Shown: in pieces, positions 44,001 through 52,600 of the stretch
Numbering within the stretch: position 1 is the stretch's first letter
Layout: every line of letters starts with the position of its first letter
Assembly (NCBI GenBank): GCA_903844155.1
Contig: CAIMSU010000117.1
Span: 1 to 64,000, forward strand
Length of the DNA stretch: 64,000 bases
Direction: 5' to 3'
Source of the DNA: an uncultured Pseudomonadota bacterium
GTDB lineage: Bacteria > Myxococcota_A > UBA796 > SXON01
Notes under the pieces: generated by a model
Databases searched by the model: none
Seen by the model: the letters and a program-made list of their open reading frames with translations, nothing else
Told to the model about the DNA's origin: nothing
Position numbers and translations under genes: made by a program

Positions 44001-45107
44001 CCAGCCGGCATCCCCGCGCGTCCCCTGAAAAATAAGGTTCAACCCCTTGAGCTCGGCGGCGTCGCCGGCCTTGGTGCCGGTGCCGTGGCCCTCGACGAGA
44101 TCGACACTGGCGGGCGAGTACTCCGCCTGCTCGTAGCAGCGTCCCAGCGCCTTGGCCTGCCCCTCGCTCACCGGCGCGTACACGCTCTTCGAGCGCCCGT
44201 CCGAGCTGGAGCCGAGGCCCCGGATCACGGCGTAGATCGGGTCGCCGTCGCGCTCGGCGTCCTCCAACCGCCGGAGAGCCAGCATTCCCAGCCCTTCGCC
44301 CAGCAGCGTGCCGTCGGCGTCGTCCGAGAACGGCCGACAATCCCCGGTCGGGGAGAGCGCCGGCGTCTTGGAGAAGCACATGTGCATGAAGATGTCGTTG
44401 AGCGTGTCGCAGCCGCCGGTGATCGCCATGTCCGAGTGTCCAAGCTGCAGCTCGTAGACGGCCGTCTGCACGGCGGTAAGCGCGCTCGCACAGGCGGCGT
44501 CCGTGATGCAATTGGTGCCGCCGGTGTCGAGCCGGTTGGCGATGCGCCCGGCGACCACGTTCCCGAGCAACCCCGGGAAGCTCGCTTCCTGCCAGCCCAC
44601 GTAATGGCTGGCGATGCGATCACAGGCCTCCTGCACCGTCTTCTCGTCGAGCCCCGACAGGCGCAGCGATCGCTCCCACACGGGACGTTGGAGGCGGGAG
44701 ACCAGCGAGGACAACAGCTCCTGCGCGCCAGTGACACCCAGGATCACCGAGGTCCGCGACAGGTCCAGCTTGCGCATCCCCATCCTCGACACGTCGTCCA
44801 GGACCATCTGCGCGACGATGAGCGCGATGAGCTGGCTTGTGTCCGTGGCCGGCAGCGTGCTCGGCGGGATGCCGAAACCCATCGCGTCGAACGGGACGTC
44901 AGGCAAGAAGGCGCCCCGACGCGCGTAGGTCTTGTCCGGTGCCTTGGGGTTCGGGTCGTAGTAGTCCTCGATCAACCAGTGGGTTTTCGGGACGTCGGTG
45001 ATCAGATCGCGCTTCTGCAGGATGTTCCGCCAGAACGAGGGGACGTCCAGGGCTCCGGGCATGATGCATCCAAGACCGACGACGGCGATGGGCGAAAAGG
45101 ACGGCAT
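38061..45107 (-). CDS. PfaA/Pfa2-like multidomain PUFA-synthase-type megasynthase (KS-AT-ACP x4-KR-DH)
   Basis: A 2348-residue protein. Order: ketosynthase (about 1-460, active Cys206 in DAACASALTA, EGHGTGTKAGD, GSIKSQLGHTKAA); malonyl-type acyltransferase (about 575-880, FLFPGQGSQYLEMG, nucleophile Ser682 in GHSFGE); Pro/Ala linker; four tandem acyl carrier proteins with LGVDSIKR serines at about 1236, 1332, 1431 and 1539; ketoreductase (about 1750-2060, SGGARGVTAACI, catalytic YALAN); and a C-terminal hot-dog dehydratase (YLRDHTVDDRPVLPVVMALEW). This order matches PfaA of marine bacteria and Pfa2 of myxobacteria, which build long-chain polyunsaturated fatty acids. Partner subunits (KS-CLF, enoyl reductase, PPTase) are absent here. 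ATG 45107 is chosen; the ORF track's 4042-residue version runs antisense to relA and beyond. Confidence 0.88.
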   Translation of the reverse strand: MPSFSPIAVVGLGCIMPGALDVPSFWRNILQKRDLITDVPKTHWLIEDYYDPNPKAPDKTYARRGAFLPDVPFDAMGFGIPPSTLPATDTSQLIALIVAQMVLDDVSRMGMRKLDLSRTSVILGVTGAQELLSSLVSRLQRPVWERSLRLSGLDEKTVQEACDRIASHYVGWQEASFPGLLGNVVAGRIANRLDTGGTNCITDAACASALTAVQTAVYELQLGHSDMAITGGCDTLNDIFMHMCFSKTPALSPTGDCRPFSDDADGTLLGEGLGMLALRRLEDAERDGDPIYAVIRGLGSSSDGRSKSVYAPVSEGQAKALGRCYEQAEYSPASVDLVEGHGTGTKAGDAAELKGLNLIFQGTRGDAGWCALGSIKSQLGHTKAAAGAAGLMKVALALHHKIIPPTIKVKNPNGLVDWEKSPFYLATEARPWITGRGHARRASVSSFGFGGTNFHITLEEYLGPAHHPARMDRWAAEILPFFGATTAALEAELARVLAIAKGLSSDLSLADRTVAELARSAQQGFDAASQQDRTVRVSVMVVATEAGWDLEAKLAKAVEGLRAGKPIARGGVWFQPGVEAGRVAFLFPGQGSQYLEMGKGIAMDVAAARGAWDEADACFDEADRLSFTVFPRPTYSDAARTETEAKLVRTQWAQPAIGVASVAMLRVLGEHGLRPDVSAGHSFGELTALYAAGALSYTDFVRASRKRGELMALAAKVPGAMAAVVAKPADVAEELRSLAKGGIEGVVIANYNSPEQTVIAGPTGALDAAVKHLDSAGFKAVRLSVATAFHSPVVAPAAEAYAEWLKEIAFSPANFPVYSNATGAVYGEAPLAAALGEHLRSPVRFVEQVEAMYNAGVRTFIEVGPSTVLTGLVGRCLRGRGHVAFATDARGTDARLSLLATLGHAASLGLPVQFAPLWAERELRTLRAAPKMAVTINGSNYGKPYPSDTMLPVPPNPPKQPTSSSGGPGSAGDSGGALTPGPSGRALLAPVPVVGSTAVAAVTVAPVVVVAPPRFTTGAQSNSPAAPGRPDPSPSMSPPIPPVSPMSRTADLSWVTAFLDSQKQAATVHEGFQRALTDAHMAFLRAHEETSRAVVALASGARLPAEGRSPSFAAPFASPTQMPAGSQAPGAPSGVVDRPALVQRPIVAAPAPWPDAAPVASPRAVVPAPSHTAPALVARPEPTPAARAVPAPQPAVPSIARDLNALLLAVVSEKTGYPVEMLNLSMDLEADLGVDSIKRVEILSAMREREPTLPEVDAETMGALKTLGQVVAALGSVESTPSAPVTAPPVVAARPGTDLNALLLRVVSEKTGYPVEMLNLSMDLEADLGVDSIKRVEILSAMRECEPSLPEVDAETMGALKTLGQVVGALGAVPSAAAPSAAPTGASTVAPPAAGVDLTALLLAVVAEKTGYPAEMLNLGMDLEADLGVDSIKRVEILSAMREREPSLPEVDAETMGALKTLGQVVASLGAHAPAVAPTPVAGSVTARSSGPVAAAGSAGAAGVDLRALLLSVVAEKTGYPAEMLNLEMDLEADLGVDSIKRVEILSAMREREPSLPEVDAETMGALKTLAQVVAALDGVGGSVGPATTPVAAAPVADAIGRYELQLLPAPEGAALKPGRTVVVGAGTLGEAVARKLVEAGVDAQVGEPDGKALVVFLGGAVRVDGPADFDLAARVSRAAFAAAKAARLDSGGGFVTVTSLGGDLGVDGTTLGSALLGGLAGLTKTVAIEHPSAFVRHVDLAPGSVEIQAGWIVQELLHSGPVEIGVSARGRVTPGSWQAPEAAASASVALGASDVVVVSGGARGVTAACIIALVVKTRCRVVLLGRSRIDGQEPAAVAAATDEAGVKRALFGLDKTLAPAAAGKQAAAILAAREARANIARMEAAGGSVRYLAVDVQDAKALTAALATVRAAWGPITGVVHGAGVIADKRLLEKSAAQFDSVYDTKVEGARSLLSATAGDPLKVLCFFSSVAGRAGNAGQCDYALANEALNKLAAAENRARSGAAIRPVVKAIGWGPWEGGMVTPALKKQFESLGIPCIPLARGAEIFVGELTGFSDAVEIVVGGAPGPLSAPPPRRSTVKRAVASGSHGYLRDHTVDDRPVLPVVMALEWFVQRAGELRPGMAVTVEDVKVLKGIVLEHFDNGGDHFEVVATEAGPDRWDMELRSPKGLHYRAMVSVQAVATQPGAPDRLAHERFPHSVKDVYERMLFHGPDFHVIRQISGMSAGGMEATLTGVVDAVNWPGEGWSTDVAALDGGLQLVVLFTQLMTKRAALPTGIGSFRTFAPPRGGALSAVLSARRTGAHNTLTDVALMDGTGRVVAELCGVEAHALPGGTYPVIATRIAAQAK

Positions 45108-45174
45108 GATGGCGCTCCGGCGGGTCGCTTCGAGGTTGCGGGGCCTCGTTCTACTCTCGGCGTCGCCCTCGGGT

Positions 45175-45226
45175 GTCACGGTGCCGTCACGGTCGACGCT
45201 ACTCCCTTGGCTCGCGACCCTTGACA
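45175..45226. promoter_or_regulatory. direct repeat and TTGACA box between the synthase and relA/spoT
   Basis: The 162-base divergent region contains GTCACGGT twice with an 11-base period (45175-45182 and 45186-45193), about one helical turn apart, and a perfect -35 consensus TTGACA at 45221-45226 facing relA/spoT. No good -10 box follows at 16-18 bases (CACGTT), so the promoter is tentative. The direct repeat could be a regulator site for either gene. Confidence 0.3.
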
Positions 45227-45269
45227 TCGGGCAGGTTGCGCCGCACGTTGCTGAGATGCGAGTGCAGGC

Positions 45270-47402
45270 TTGATCGACGAGGTGATTCACAAGGTGCAGG
45301 TCTACGCTCCGGGCGCGGACGTTGGCCTCATCCTCGACGCGTACACGTACGCCGCGTTCTGCCACCGCGACCAGAAGCGCAAGAGCGGTGACGACTACTT
45401 CATCCATCCCCTCGCCGTCGCCGAGATCCTCGCGGACCTGCGGATGGACGTCGAGACCATCGCCGTCGGCCTCCTCCACGACACCATCGAGGACACCCTC
45501 GCGAGCCGCGAGCAGATCGAGCAGCGCTACGGGAAAACGGTCGCGGAGATGGTCGACGGCGTGACGAAGCTCTCCAAGCTCACCTACCGGGGCAAGGCCG
45601 AGGAGCAGGCCGAGAATTTTCGAAAACTGGTCCTGGCGTTTGGGAAGGACCTGCGCGTGATCATCGTCAAGATCGCCGACCGGCTGCACAACATGCGGAC
45701 GCTCGATCATCAGCCGCCCGACAAGCAGCGTTCGATCTCCAAGGAGACCCTGGACATCTACGCGCCGCTGGTGAGCCGCCTCGGCTTTGATGCCATCAAG
45801 AGTGAGCTTGAGGATCTTTGCTTTCGCTACCTCTATCCTGAAGAGTTTGCCGAGCTCGTCACCCAGCTGGAAACGACGGCCATCGAGCGCGGCGAGTATG
45901 TCGCGGAGACGGCGGCGATCCTGCATGAAGCGCTGGCGTCCAGGGGCATTCACGCGGACATCACCGGGAGGGTGAAGCACCTCTGGAGCATCCGGAACAA
46001 GGTGAAGAAGTCGGGCAAGAGCGTGTCCGATCTCTACGACCTGCTCGCGTTCCGCGTGCTCGTGCCCGACCGTGAGACCTGCTACGTCACCCTCGGCTTC
46101 ATCCACCTGCTGTACATGCCGGTAGAAGGCAGGTTCAAGGACTACATCGCCGTCCCGAAGTCCAACGGGTACCAGTCGCTCCACACCACGGTCGTGGGAC
46201 CGGACGGCCGACCGATGGAGGTCCAGATCCGCACGCCGGAGATGCACCGCATCGCCGACGACGGCATCGCCGCTCACTGGCGCTACAAGAACGGGCGACT
46301 CGCGGTCAGCAACGCCGAGCTCGAACGCGTCGCCCGGCTGCGGGGCTTCATCCAGCTCGCCCGCGACGTTGAGGACCCGGCCGACTTCATGGAGGCCGCC
46401 CGCAGCGATCTCGCAGCGAACATCCATGTGTTCACGCCCAACAAGGACGTGCTCTTGCTGCCGGAAGGAGCGACCGCGCTCGACTTCGCTTACCACGTCC
46501 ACACCGAGGTGGGGCACCACGCCTGCGGTGCCAAGGTCAACGGCCGGATGGTGGCGCTTCGCCACCCGATCAAGACCGGCGACACCGTCGAGATCCTGAC
46601 CAAGCCCGACGCGAACCCGACGCGAGACTGGCTCTCGTGGGCGACCAGCCACCGGGCGCTCGGGAAGATGCGCAAGCGCCTGCGGGAGCTCCTTGAGGAC
46701 CAGGGCCTCGCCCGCGGGCGGGACTTCCTCGACGGCGCGCTCCGCAAGATCGGCAGCTCGCTCAAGCGCGCAGAGGAGGACAAAACCGCGCCGGAGAAGC
46801 TGCTCGCGCGAGGGTACAAGGATCTCGACGCCCTCGCCGCCGAGCTCGTCGACGGGAAGGTGTCGCCCGGCGAGGCGGCACGGATCCTCGTCCCTGAGAC
46901 TGCGCCGACGAGCTCGCTCACGCCGGGGGTCATGGCGTCGATCCTGCAGCGCGTGCGACGGCAGGTCGACAGCCCGATCCTCGTCAATGGCGAGACCGAC
47001 ATCCTCGTCGACTACGCCCGGTGCTGCCGACCGATGAAGGGCGAGCCCATCATCGGGTACATCACCCGCGGTCGCGGAATGTCGATCCACAAGCAGGACT
47101 GTCCCGAAGTGCGCGGGCTGGACCCCGACAGGCAGGTTGCTGTAGCGTGGGACGACCGGGTCTCGACGCTGCAGCAGGGGCTGATCGTCGTTGAGAGCGA
47201 GGACCGGCCAGGCTTGCTCGCGGAGATCACCGGGCTCTGCGCGACCTACAAGATCAACCTCTGGAAAGCCGACGTTCGCGCGACGCACGATCGCAAGGCC
47301 CGGTGCGAGCTCGGCGTCGTTGTACAGGACGTGACGCAGCTCACGCGCCTCATGGGAAAGCTCCGAAACGTGAAGGGTGTGCTCAGCGTGATGCGCGCCT
47401 GA
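45270..47402 (+). CDS. relA/spoT: bifunctional (p)ppGpp synthetase/hydrolase (RelA/SpoT)
   Basis: A 710-residue long RSH protein. The HD hydrolase domain (about 10-150) has FIHPLAVAEILADL, GLLHDTIEDT and VKIADRLHNMRTL, so hydrolysis is expected. The synthetase domain follows with YDLLAFRVLVPD, FKDYIAVPKSNGYQSLHTTVVG and MEVQIRTPEMH. Next are TGS (FTPNKDVLLLPEGATALDFAY), a helical/zinc-finger region (CCRPMKGEPIIGYITRGRGMSIH) and a C-terminal ACT domain (RPGLLAEITGLCATYKINLWKADV). It makes and degrades the stringent-response alarmone. The start is TTG 45270. Divergent from the synthase gene. Confidence 0.93.
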   Translation: MIDEVIHKVQVYAPGADVGLILDAYTYAAFCHRDQKRKSGDDYFIHPLAVAEILADLRMDVETIAVGLLHDTIEDTLASREQIEQRYGKTVAEMVDGVTKLSKLTYRGKAEEQAENFRKLVLAFGKDLRVIIVKIADRLHNMRTLDHQPPDKQRSISKETLDIYAPLVSRLGFDAIKSELEDLCFRYLYPEEFAELVTQLETTAIERGEYVAETAAILHEALASRGIHADITGRVKHLWSIRNKVKKSGKSVSDLYDLLAFRVLVPDRETCYVTLGFIHLLYMPVEGRFKDYIAVPKSNGYQSLHTTVVGPDGRPMEVQIRTPEMHRIADDGIAAHWRYKNGRLAVSNAELERVARLRGFIQLARDVEDPADFMEAARSDLAANIHVFTPNKDVLLLPEGATALDFAYHVHTEVGHHACGAKVNGRMVALRHPIKTGDTVEILTKPDANPTRDWLSWATSHRALGKMRKRLRELLEDQGLARGRDFLDGALRKIGSSLKRAEEDKTAPEKLLARGYKDLDALAAELVDGKVSPGEAARILVPETAPTSSLTPGVMASILQRVRRQVDSPILVNGETDILVDYARCCRPMKGEPIIGYITRGRGMSIHKQDCPEVRGLDPDRQVAVAWDDRVSTLQQGLIVVESEDRPGLLAEITGLCATYKINLWKADVRATHDRKARCELGVVVQDVTQLTRLMGKLRNVKGVLSVMRA

Positions 47403-47445
47403 CCCAGGCGGGGCTCGCTTCAGCGCGTATGCGCGGGCCGGGACC

Positions 47446-48144
47446 GTGACGTCTACCCGAGAGCGCGCTACTTCCGACGGCGTGCCACCCTCCACACTTA
47501 GCCGCGCCGTCCGAGGCGCTCTCCAGCTCGTCAGCCAACGTGTGTCGAAGGACGGGCTTTTTGAGCAGCCCGGCGAGCGGGTCAGGTCGCCCCCGCTCCC
47601 TGCCTCCGCACCCCCTGCGGCCAGCCCCCCAGGGACGGCTCGACCGGAAGTCGCTCCAGGATCGCGGCCGGGGAGGCCGACGGACGGCTGCGTCCCGGTC
47701 GGCCTCGGGGAGCTGACTGCCGTCCTCACCCCAGGAAGCCGGGCGCTGGTCGTGAACCACTGGGCGACGTGGTGCGATCCGTGTGTGGATGAGCTGCCCC
47801 GCCTGGTCCGGGCCGCCGCGGGCCTCGGTTCAACCGCGGAATTCATCGGGGTGAGCTGGGATCTCTTCGACCACCCCGGCGTCGCGTCAAAGGTGGCGGC
47901 GAAGGTTGCCGCCTTCGCAAGCTCCAGCGGCGTCGGCTTCGGCTCGGTGCTGTTCACGGGGACGCCCGCCGAACTGTTCGCCGCCTGCAAGCTCGACGTC
48001 GAGCAGGTCCCGCAAACACTCGTGCTCGCCCCCGACGGCACCGTGATCTGGCACAAGAAGGGCATGCTCACCGACGACGACGTGTTCCCGTTGATCGCAG
48101 CCGCCAAGGCTGCGAACGCCCGATCCGGAACGGGCTCCGCGTGA
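47446..48144 (+). CDS. thioredoxin-like/TlpA-type redox protein
   Basis: A 232-residue protein. The C-terminal about 140 residues are a thioredoxin fold with ALVVNHWATWCDPCVDELPRL (active site WCDPC) and the cis-Pro region VPQTLVLAPDGTVIWHKKG, as in TlpA/ResA proteins. The N-terminal 85 residues are Pro/Ser/Arg-rich with no signal peptide, so the true start may lie further in and the protein may be cytoplasmic; GTG 47446 is only the longest option. It overlaps the following 5'-nucleotidase gene by four bases (GTGA). Confidence 0.75.
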   Translation: MTSTRERATSDGVPPSTLSRAVRGALQLVSQRVSKDGLFEQPGERVRSPPLPASAPPAASPPGTARPEVAPGSRPGRPTDGCVPVGLGELTAVLTPGSRALVVNHWATWCDPCVDELPRLVRAAAGLGSTAEFIGVSWDLFDHPGVASKVAAKVAAFASSSGVGFGSVLFTGTPAELFAACKLDVEQVPQTLVLAPDGTVIWHKKGMLTDDDVFPLIAAAKAANARSGTGSA

Positions 48145-49661
48145 TCGCGCTGCTCTGGCTCCTCGGCTGCGCTCCGAAAGCGCCGCCGCCGGCTCCAGAC
48201 GTCCCTCACGCCCTCACCATCCTCCACACCAACGACATCCACGCCCATTTCGAGCCCGCGCCCGCCGAATGGCTCGACGGCCACCCCGCGATCGGCGGCT
48301 TCGTTCGGTTGGAGCAGGAAGTTCGGGCGTTGCGTGCTGCCAGGGGGGCGCCCCAGACGCTCACCCTGGACGGCGGCGACCAGCTCACGGGCACGCCCAT
48401 CACCGAGATCAACGCCGACGGCAGCTTCGGTGGGGCGATGCACGGCTTTCTCGATGCCATCCACTACGACGCGTGGGTGGTCGGAAACCACGAGTTCGAC
48501 AAGGGGCTCGACAACCTCACACACTACGTCGAGAACCACCCCGTCCTGCCCCTGTCCTGCAACCTGCTCCGCCTGGGCAGCACGCTGCCGCTGCTCCCCC
48601 GCCAGGAACCTTCCCACGTGTTCGCCATTGCCGGCATGCGTGTGGGGGTGATCGGGGTCACCACCCAGGAGCTCGGCGGGCTGATGAAGGGGAGTGAATT
48701 TGGTCGGCTCACCCTGCTCCCCGAGATACCCGCAGTCCAGGCGGAGGTCGACCGACTCGACCCGGTCACCGATCTGATCGTGGTTCTCTCGCATATCGGC
48801 GTGGACAACGACAAGGCGCTGGCCTCCGCGGTGAAGGGCATCGACCTCATCGTCGGGGCACACTCGCACACCCGCCTGACAGCCGCGATCCAGGTCGGCG
48901 ACACGTACATCGTCCAAGCTGGCAGCTACAACCGCTCGCTTGGCGTGGTCGACCTCGTCGAGCAGGACGACCACATCACCTCGTTCCACTACGAGCTGCA
49001 CGATCTCCTGCCGGACACGGCGACGGTTCCCCCGGACCCGAAGCTCGAGGGGATGGTCGCCACGTACAAGGCAGAGATCGACCACGTCTACGGCGAGCAC
49101 GTGTCCGACGCTCCGGCGCTCCTCGGCCGCTCCTACAATCACGAGAGCCCGCTCGGCCGGTGGATCACGGATGGGATCCGCGACCGCACCGGGGTGGACA
49201 TCGCCCTGTACAACGCGGGCGGCCTCCGCGCCGACATCGACGCAGGCCCAGTCAGCCGCCTCACGCTGTTCCAGTGCTTTCCCTTCCAGAATCCTGTGAT
49301 GCGGTTCCAGCTCACCGGCGCCCAGATCGCGGGCATGGTGGCGCTGAACGTCACCGCGGAGACCGACGAAAAGAGTGGATTCCTCTCCACTTCGGGGCTC
49401 TCCTGGACCTGGCGCAAGTCGGGAGGGGTGCCGACGGTCGTCAGCGTGCTTGTGGACGGCCAACCGCTCGACCCCGCCAGGACCTACGCGATCGCGGCGA
49501 ACAGCTACGTGACCGAGCAATGGCAGAAGCACCTCGGCCCAGACGCGAAGCCACAGAACGTGGAGCCGCTGGGCTACACGGACTTGGACGTAGCGGTCGA
49601 CTACGCGCGCAAAAAGCCAGTCGTTGACCCAGGAAACGTGCGCGCCGTGCTCCTTCCGTAG
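48141..49661 (+). CDS. 5'-nucleotidase family lipoprotein (second copy)
   Basis: A 506-residue protein with a minimal signal peptide (MIALLWLLGC lipobox). The metallophosphoesterase part has LTILHTNDIHAHF, LTLDGGDQLTG, VVGNHEFDKG, IVVLSHIGVDND and IVGAHSHT. The C-terminal domain has YNHESPLGRWITDGIR, NAGGLRADIDAG, FQCFPFQNPV and 'YAIAANSYVTEQ'. It is related to, but clearly diverged from, the protein at 26474. The likely role is nucleotide hydrolysis at the envelope. Start GTG 48141 overlaps the thioredoxin-like gene's stop. Confidence 0.85.
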   Translation: MIALLWLLGCAPKAPPPAPDVPHALTILHTNDIHAHFEPAPAEWLDGHPAIGGFVRLEQEVRALRAARGAPQTLTLDGGDQLTGTPITEINADGSFGGAMHGFLDAIHYDAWVVGNHEFDKGLDNLTHYVENHPVLPLSCNLLRLGSTLPLLPRQEPSHVFAIAGMRVGVIGVTTQELGGLMKGSEFGRLTLLPEIPAVQAEVDRLDPVTDLIVVLSHIGVDNDKALASAVKGIDLIVGAHSHTRLTAAIQVGDTYIVQAGSYNRSLGVVDLVEQDDHITSFHYELHDLLPDTATVPPDPKLEGMVATYKAEIDHVYGEHVSDAPALLGRSYNHESPLGRWITDGIRDRTGVDIALYNAGGLRADIDAGPVSRLTLFQCFPFQNPVMRFQLTGAQIAGMVALNVTAETDEKSGFLSTSGLSWTWRKSGGVPTVVSVLVDGQPLDPARTYAIAANSYVTEQWQKHLGPDAKPQNVEPLGYTDLDVAVDYARKKPVVDPGNVRAVLLP

Positions 49662-49669
49662 GTACCGGC

Positions 49670-52600
49670 TCATCGAAAATCCCGGCTTGAGGCAGCGACC
49701 GGCGTCCCCAACGTCAGCGGCTTGAAGTTCCAGGCGATCACGTTGAGTACATCTCCCACCTCGTCCTGACCGCCCGAGCCCTCCGTGCGCTCCAGCCTGC
49801 CGTAGACCTCCACCAATTGTGCGCCGCGGATCAGGCTGCGCTGCCGCTCGTAGACCTTCGGCCAGACCACGATGTTTCCGCTTCCGGTCTCGTCCTCCAG
49901 GGTCATGAACACGACCCCTGAAGCCGTCGCCGGTCGTTGGCGATGCGAGACCAGCCCGGCGACGCGAACCACGGTCGCGTGCGGCACTTCGATCAGGCGC
50001 CCGAGACGGGTGAACCCCTGCTTGTCCAGCCGGTCGCGCAGCAGGCCAACTGGATGTTCCCGTAGGGAGAGGCCCGTACTCGCAAAATCCGCCAGCACCT
50101 CGTCGGTAGGCGCCGCACGCGGAAGCTCGCACGTCTCCGTCCGAGCGAGAGGCGCGAACAACCCCGGCCACAGACCCGCGACGGCCCACGAGGCCGCGCG
50201 CCGATCGGCGCCTGCGAGGAGCGTGCGAAGCGCGTCAGCCCTGGCCAGCAGCCCGAGGTCACCCGCCCCTAGCCCGGCGCGAAGCCGGAGATCCGCGAGC
50301 GACTCAAAGGGTCCGTCCCGGCGTGCCCGAACGATCCGCTCCGCAGTTTCCTCCTGGAATCCCCGGATCAACCGAAACCCCAGCCGGACCTCCGGCGCCT
50401 GACCAAACTCCCCCTCCATCGTGCAGTCCCACTGCGAGATCGCCACGTCCACCTCGCGCGCCGTGACACCGTGACGCTCAGCGTCCGCGATCAGGGACCG
50501 CGGCGCGTAGAACCCCATGGGCTGGCTGTTGATCAGCGCTGCCGTGAACGCCGCGGGGTAGTGGCAACGGAGCCAGCAGGAGACGTAGACCAGGTGCGCA
50601 AAGCTGGCGGCGTGGGACTCCGGAAACCCGTACTCGGCGAAGCCCTGGATCTGCTTGTAGATCTGCTCGGCGTACTCGGGGGTGATCCCGTTCTGGCGCA
50701 TGCCAGCCATGAGCCGTTCGCCGATCTCGTGCAGGCCACCGCGCTTGCGCCACGCTCCCATCGCGCGCCTGAGCTGATCGGCCTCCCCCGGTGTGAATCC
50801 GCCAACTGCGACCGCCATCGCCATCACCTGCTCCTGGAAGATCGGGACGCCCATCGTCCGCTCCAGGATCGGCCGGAGCCGCTCGTCCGCGTACGTGATC
50901 GGCTCCTCGCCGTTCCGGCGGCGCAGGTAGGGATGCACCATGCCACCCTGAATCGGGCCGGGCCTCACGATCGCGGTCTCCACGACGAGATCGTAGAAGT
51001 TCCGCGGACGCAGTCGCGGGAGCATCGACTGCTGGGCCCGACTCTCGATCTGGAACACCCCGATCGAGTCGGCGTGGCCGAGCATCGTGTAGACCGCGGG
51101 ATCCTCGGCGGGGATGTTGGTCAGATCGAGGACCCGGCCGTGCCAGGACTGGATCATGCGGAACGCCTTTCGGATCGCCGTCAGCATCCCGAGCGCCAGC
51201 ATGTCGACCTTCACAAAACCCAGGTCGTCCACGTCGTTCTTGTCCCACTGCAGCACGGTGCGGGCGTCCATGCGCGCGGGCTCGATGGGTGCTGTGTCGA
51301 TCAGCGGGTCGTCCGAGATCACGAACCCACCGACATGGATGGACGTGTGGCGCGGAAACCCCTGGATCTGCGTTGCCAACTGGATGAGGTGCTCCACGCT
51401 CGCGTCGCCCTGCTCGACCCCCGCCTCGCGCAGGCGGGACGCCCAGCCGCGCGGCTTCGGGTCCGGAGCGTCGGCATGATCGCGGGGACCCGGCTTGGAG
51501 CCGGCCACTCCAGGCTTCGGATCCCGGCGGCGGGGCTTGCCCTTCCCGCCCTCGGCGGACGGCGGGATTGTCGGCGTCTCCAGAGCGGTGTTCTGGACCG
51601 GGGCCGTCCCGACCTCGGCGGGTTCGCCAGCCGAAAGCACGTCGAAGTGCCCCATGGTCTTGGCGAGCTGGTCCACAGCGTCGGCGCCGAACCCCAGGGC
51701 CTTGCCCACGTCGCGCACCGCCATCTTGCCGCGCCACGCGATCACCTCGTTCACCATCGCCGCCCGATCGCGCCCGTACTTCGCGTAGACGTACTGGAGC
51801 ACTTCCTCACGCCGCTCGTGCTCAAAGTCGATGTCGATGTCCGGGGGTTCGCCGCGCTCCTCGGAGATGAAGCGTTCAAAAAGCAGCTTCTGACGGGATG
51901 GATCCACCGGCGTGACGCCCAGCACGTAGCAGACCGCCGAGTTGGCCGCGCTTCCCCGGCCCTGGCACAGGATGTCGCGCGTGCGCGCGAACCGCACGAC
52001 ATCATGGACGGTCAGGAAATACGACGCGAAGTTCAGCCGACCGATGATGTCGAGCTCGTAAGCGACTTGTTTGGAGACCTCCTCGGGGGCACGGCCCCGG
52101 TAGCGGAGGTGCATCCCGCGGCGCGTGAGCTCGGAGAGCCACTCCTGGGCCGAGTAGCCAGGGGGGACCACCTCGCGCGGGTACTGGTACTTCAGCTCAT
52201 CGAGCGAGAAGGTGCACCGCGACTGGATCTCGACCGTGCGCGCGATCATGTCGGGCCAACGCGCAAAGCGGGCGAGCATCCGGTCCGGTGCGAGGAGGGT
52301 CCGTTCGCTGTTCGGTTGCGCGCGACGGCCCAGATTCGGCAAGGTGAGTCCGAGGCGGATGCACGTCAGCACGTCCTGCAACCGCGAGCGCTCGCGGATG
52401 TGCATCAGCACATCGTTGGTCGCCACGCACGGGATCCCGGAGGCCTGCAGCGCCTCGATCGCCGTCTCCTCATCCGGGGCGAGGCGCCGGCTCACCGCCT
52501 GGTAGAGGCGATCCCCGCAGGCGTCCTGCAACCGACCCGTCGACCCGCTCGGCCAACGCCCACGGAGCAGGACAATCAAGCCCTCGCTGCCGGCGAGGAG

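Noticed and set aside
45108-50189. Upstream extension of the synthase ORF to 4042 residues on the minus strand
   Set aside because: The extra 1694 residues are antisense to relA/spoT, the thioredoxin-like gene and the 5'-nucleotidase; they have no ketosynthase-family features and the KS domain starts at ATG 45107. High GC3 explains the open frame.
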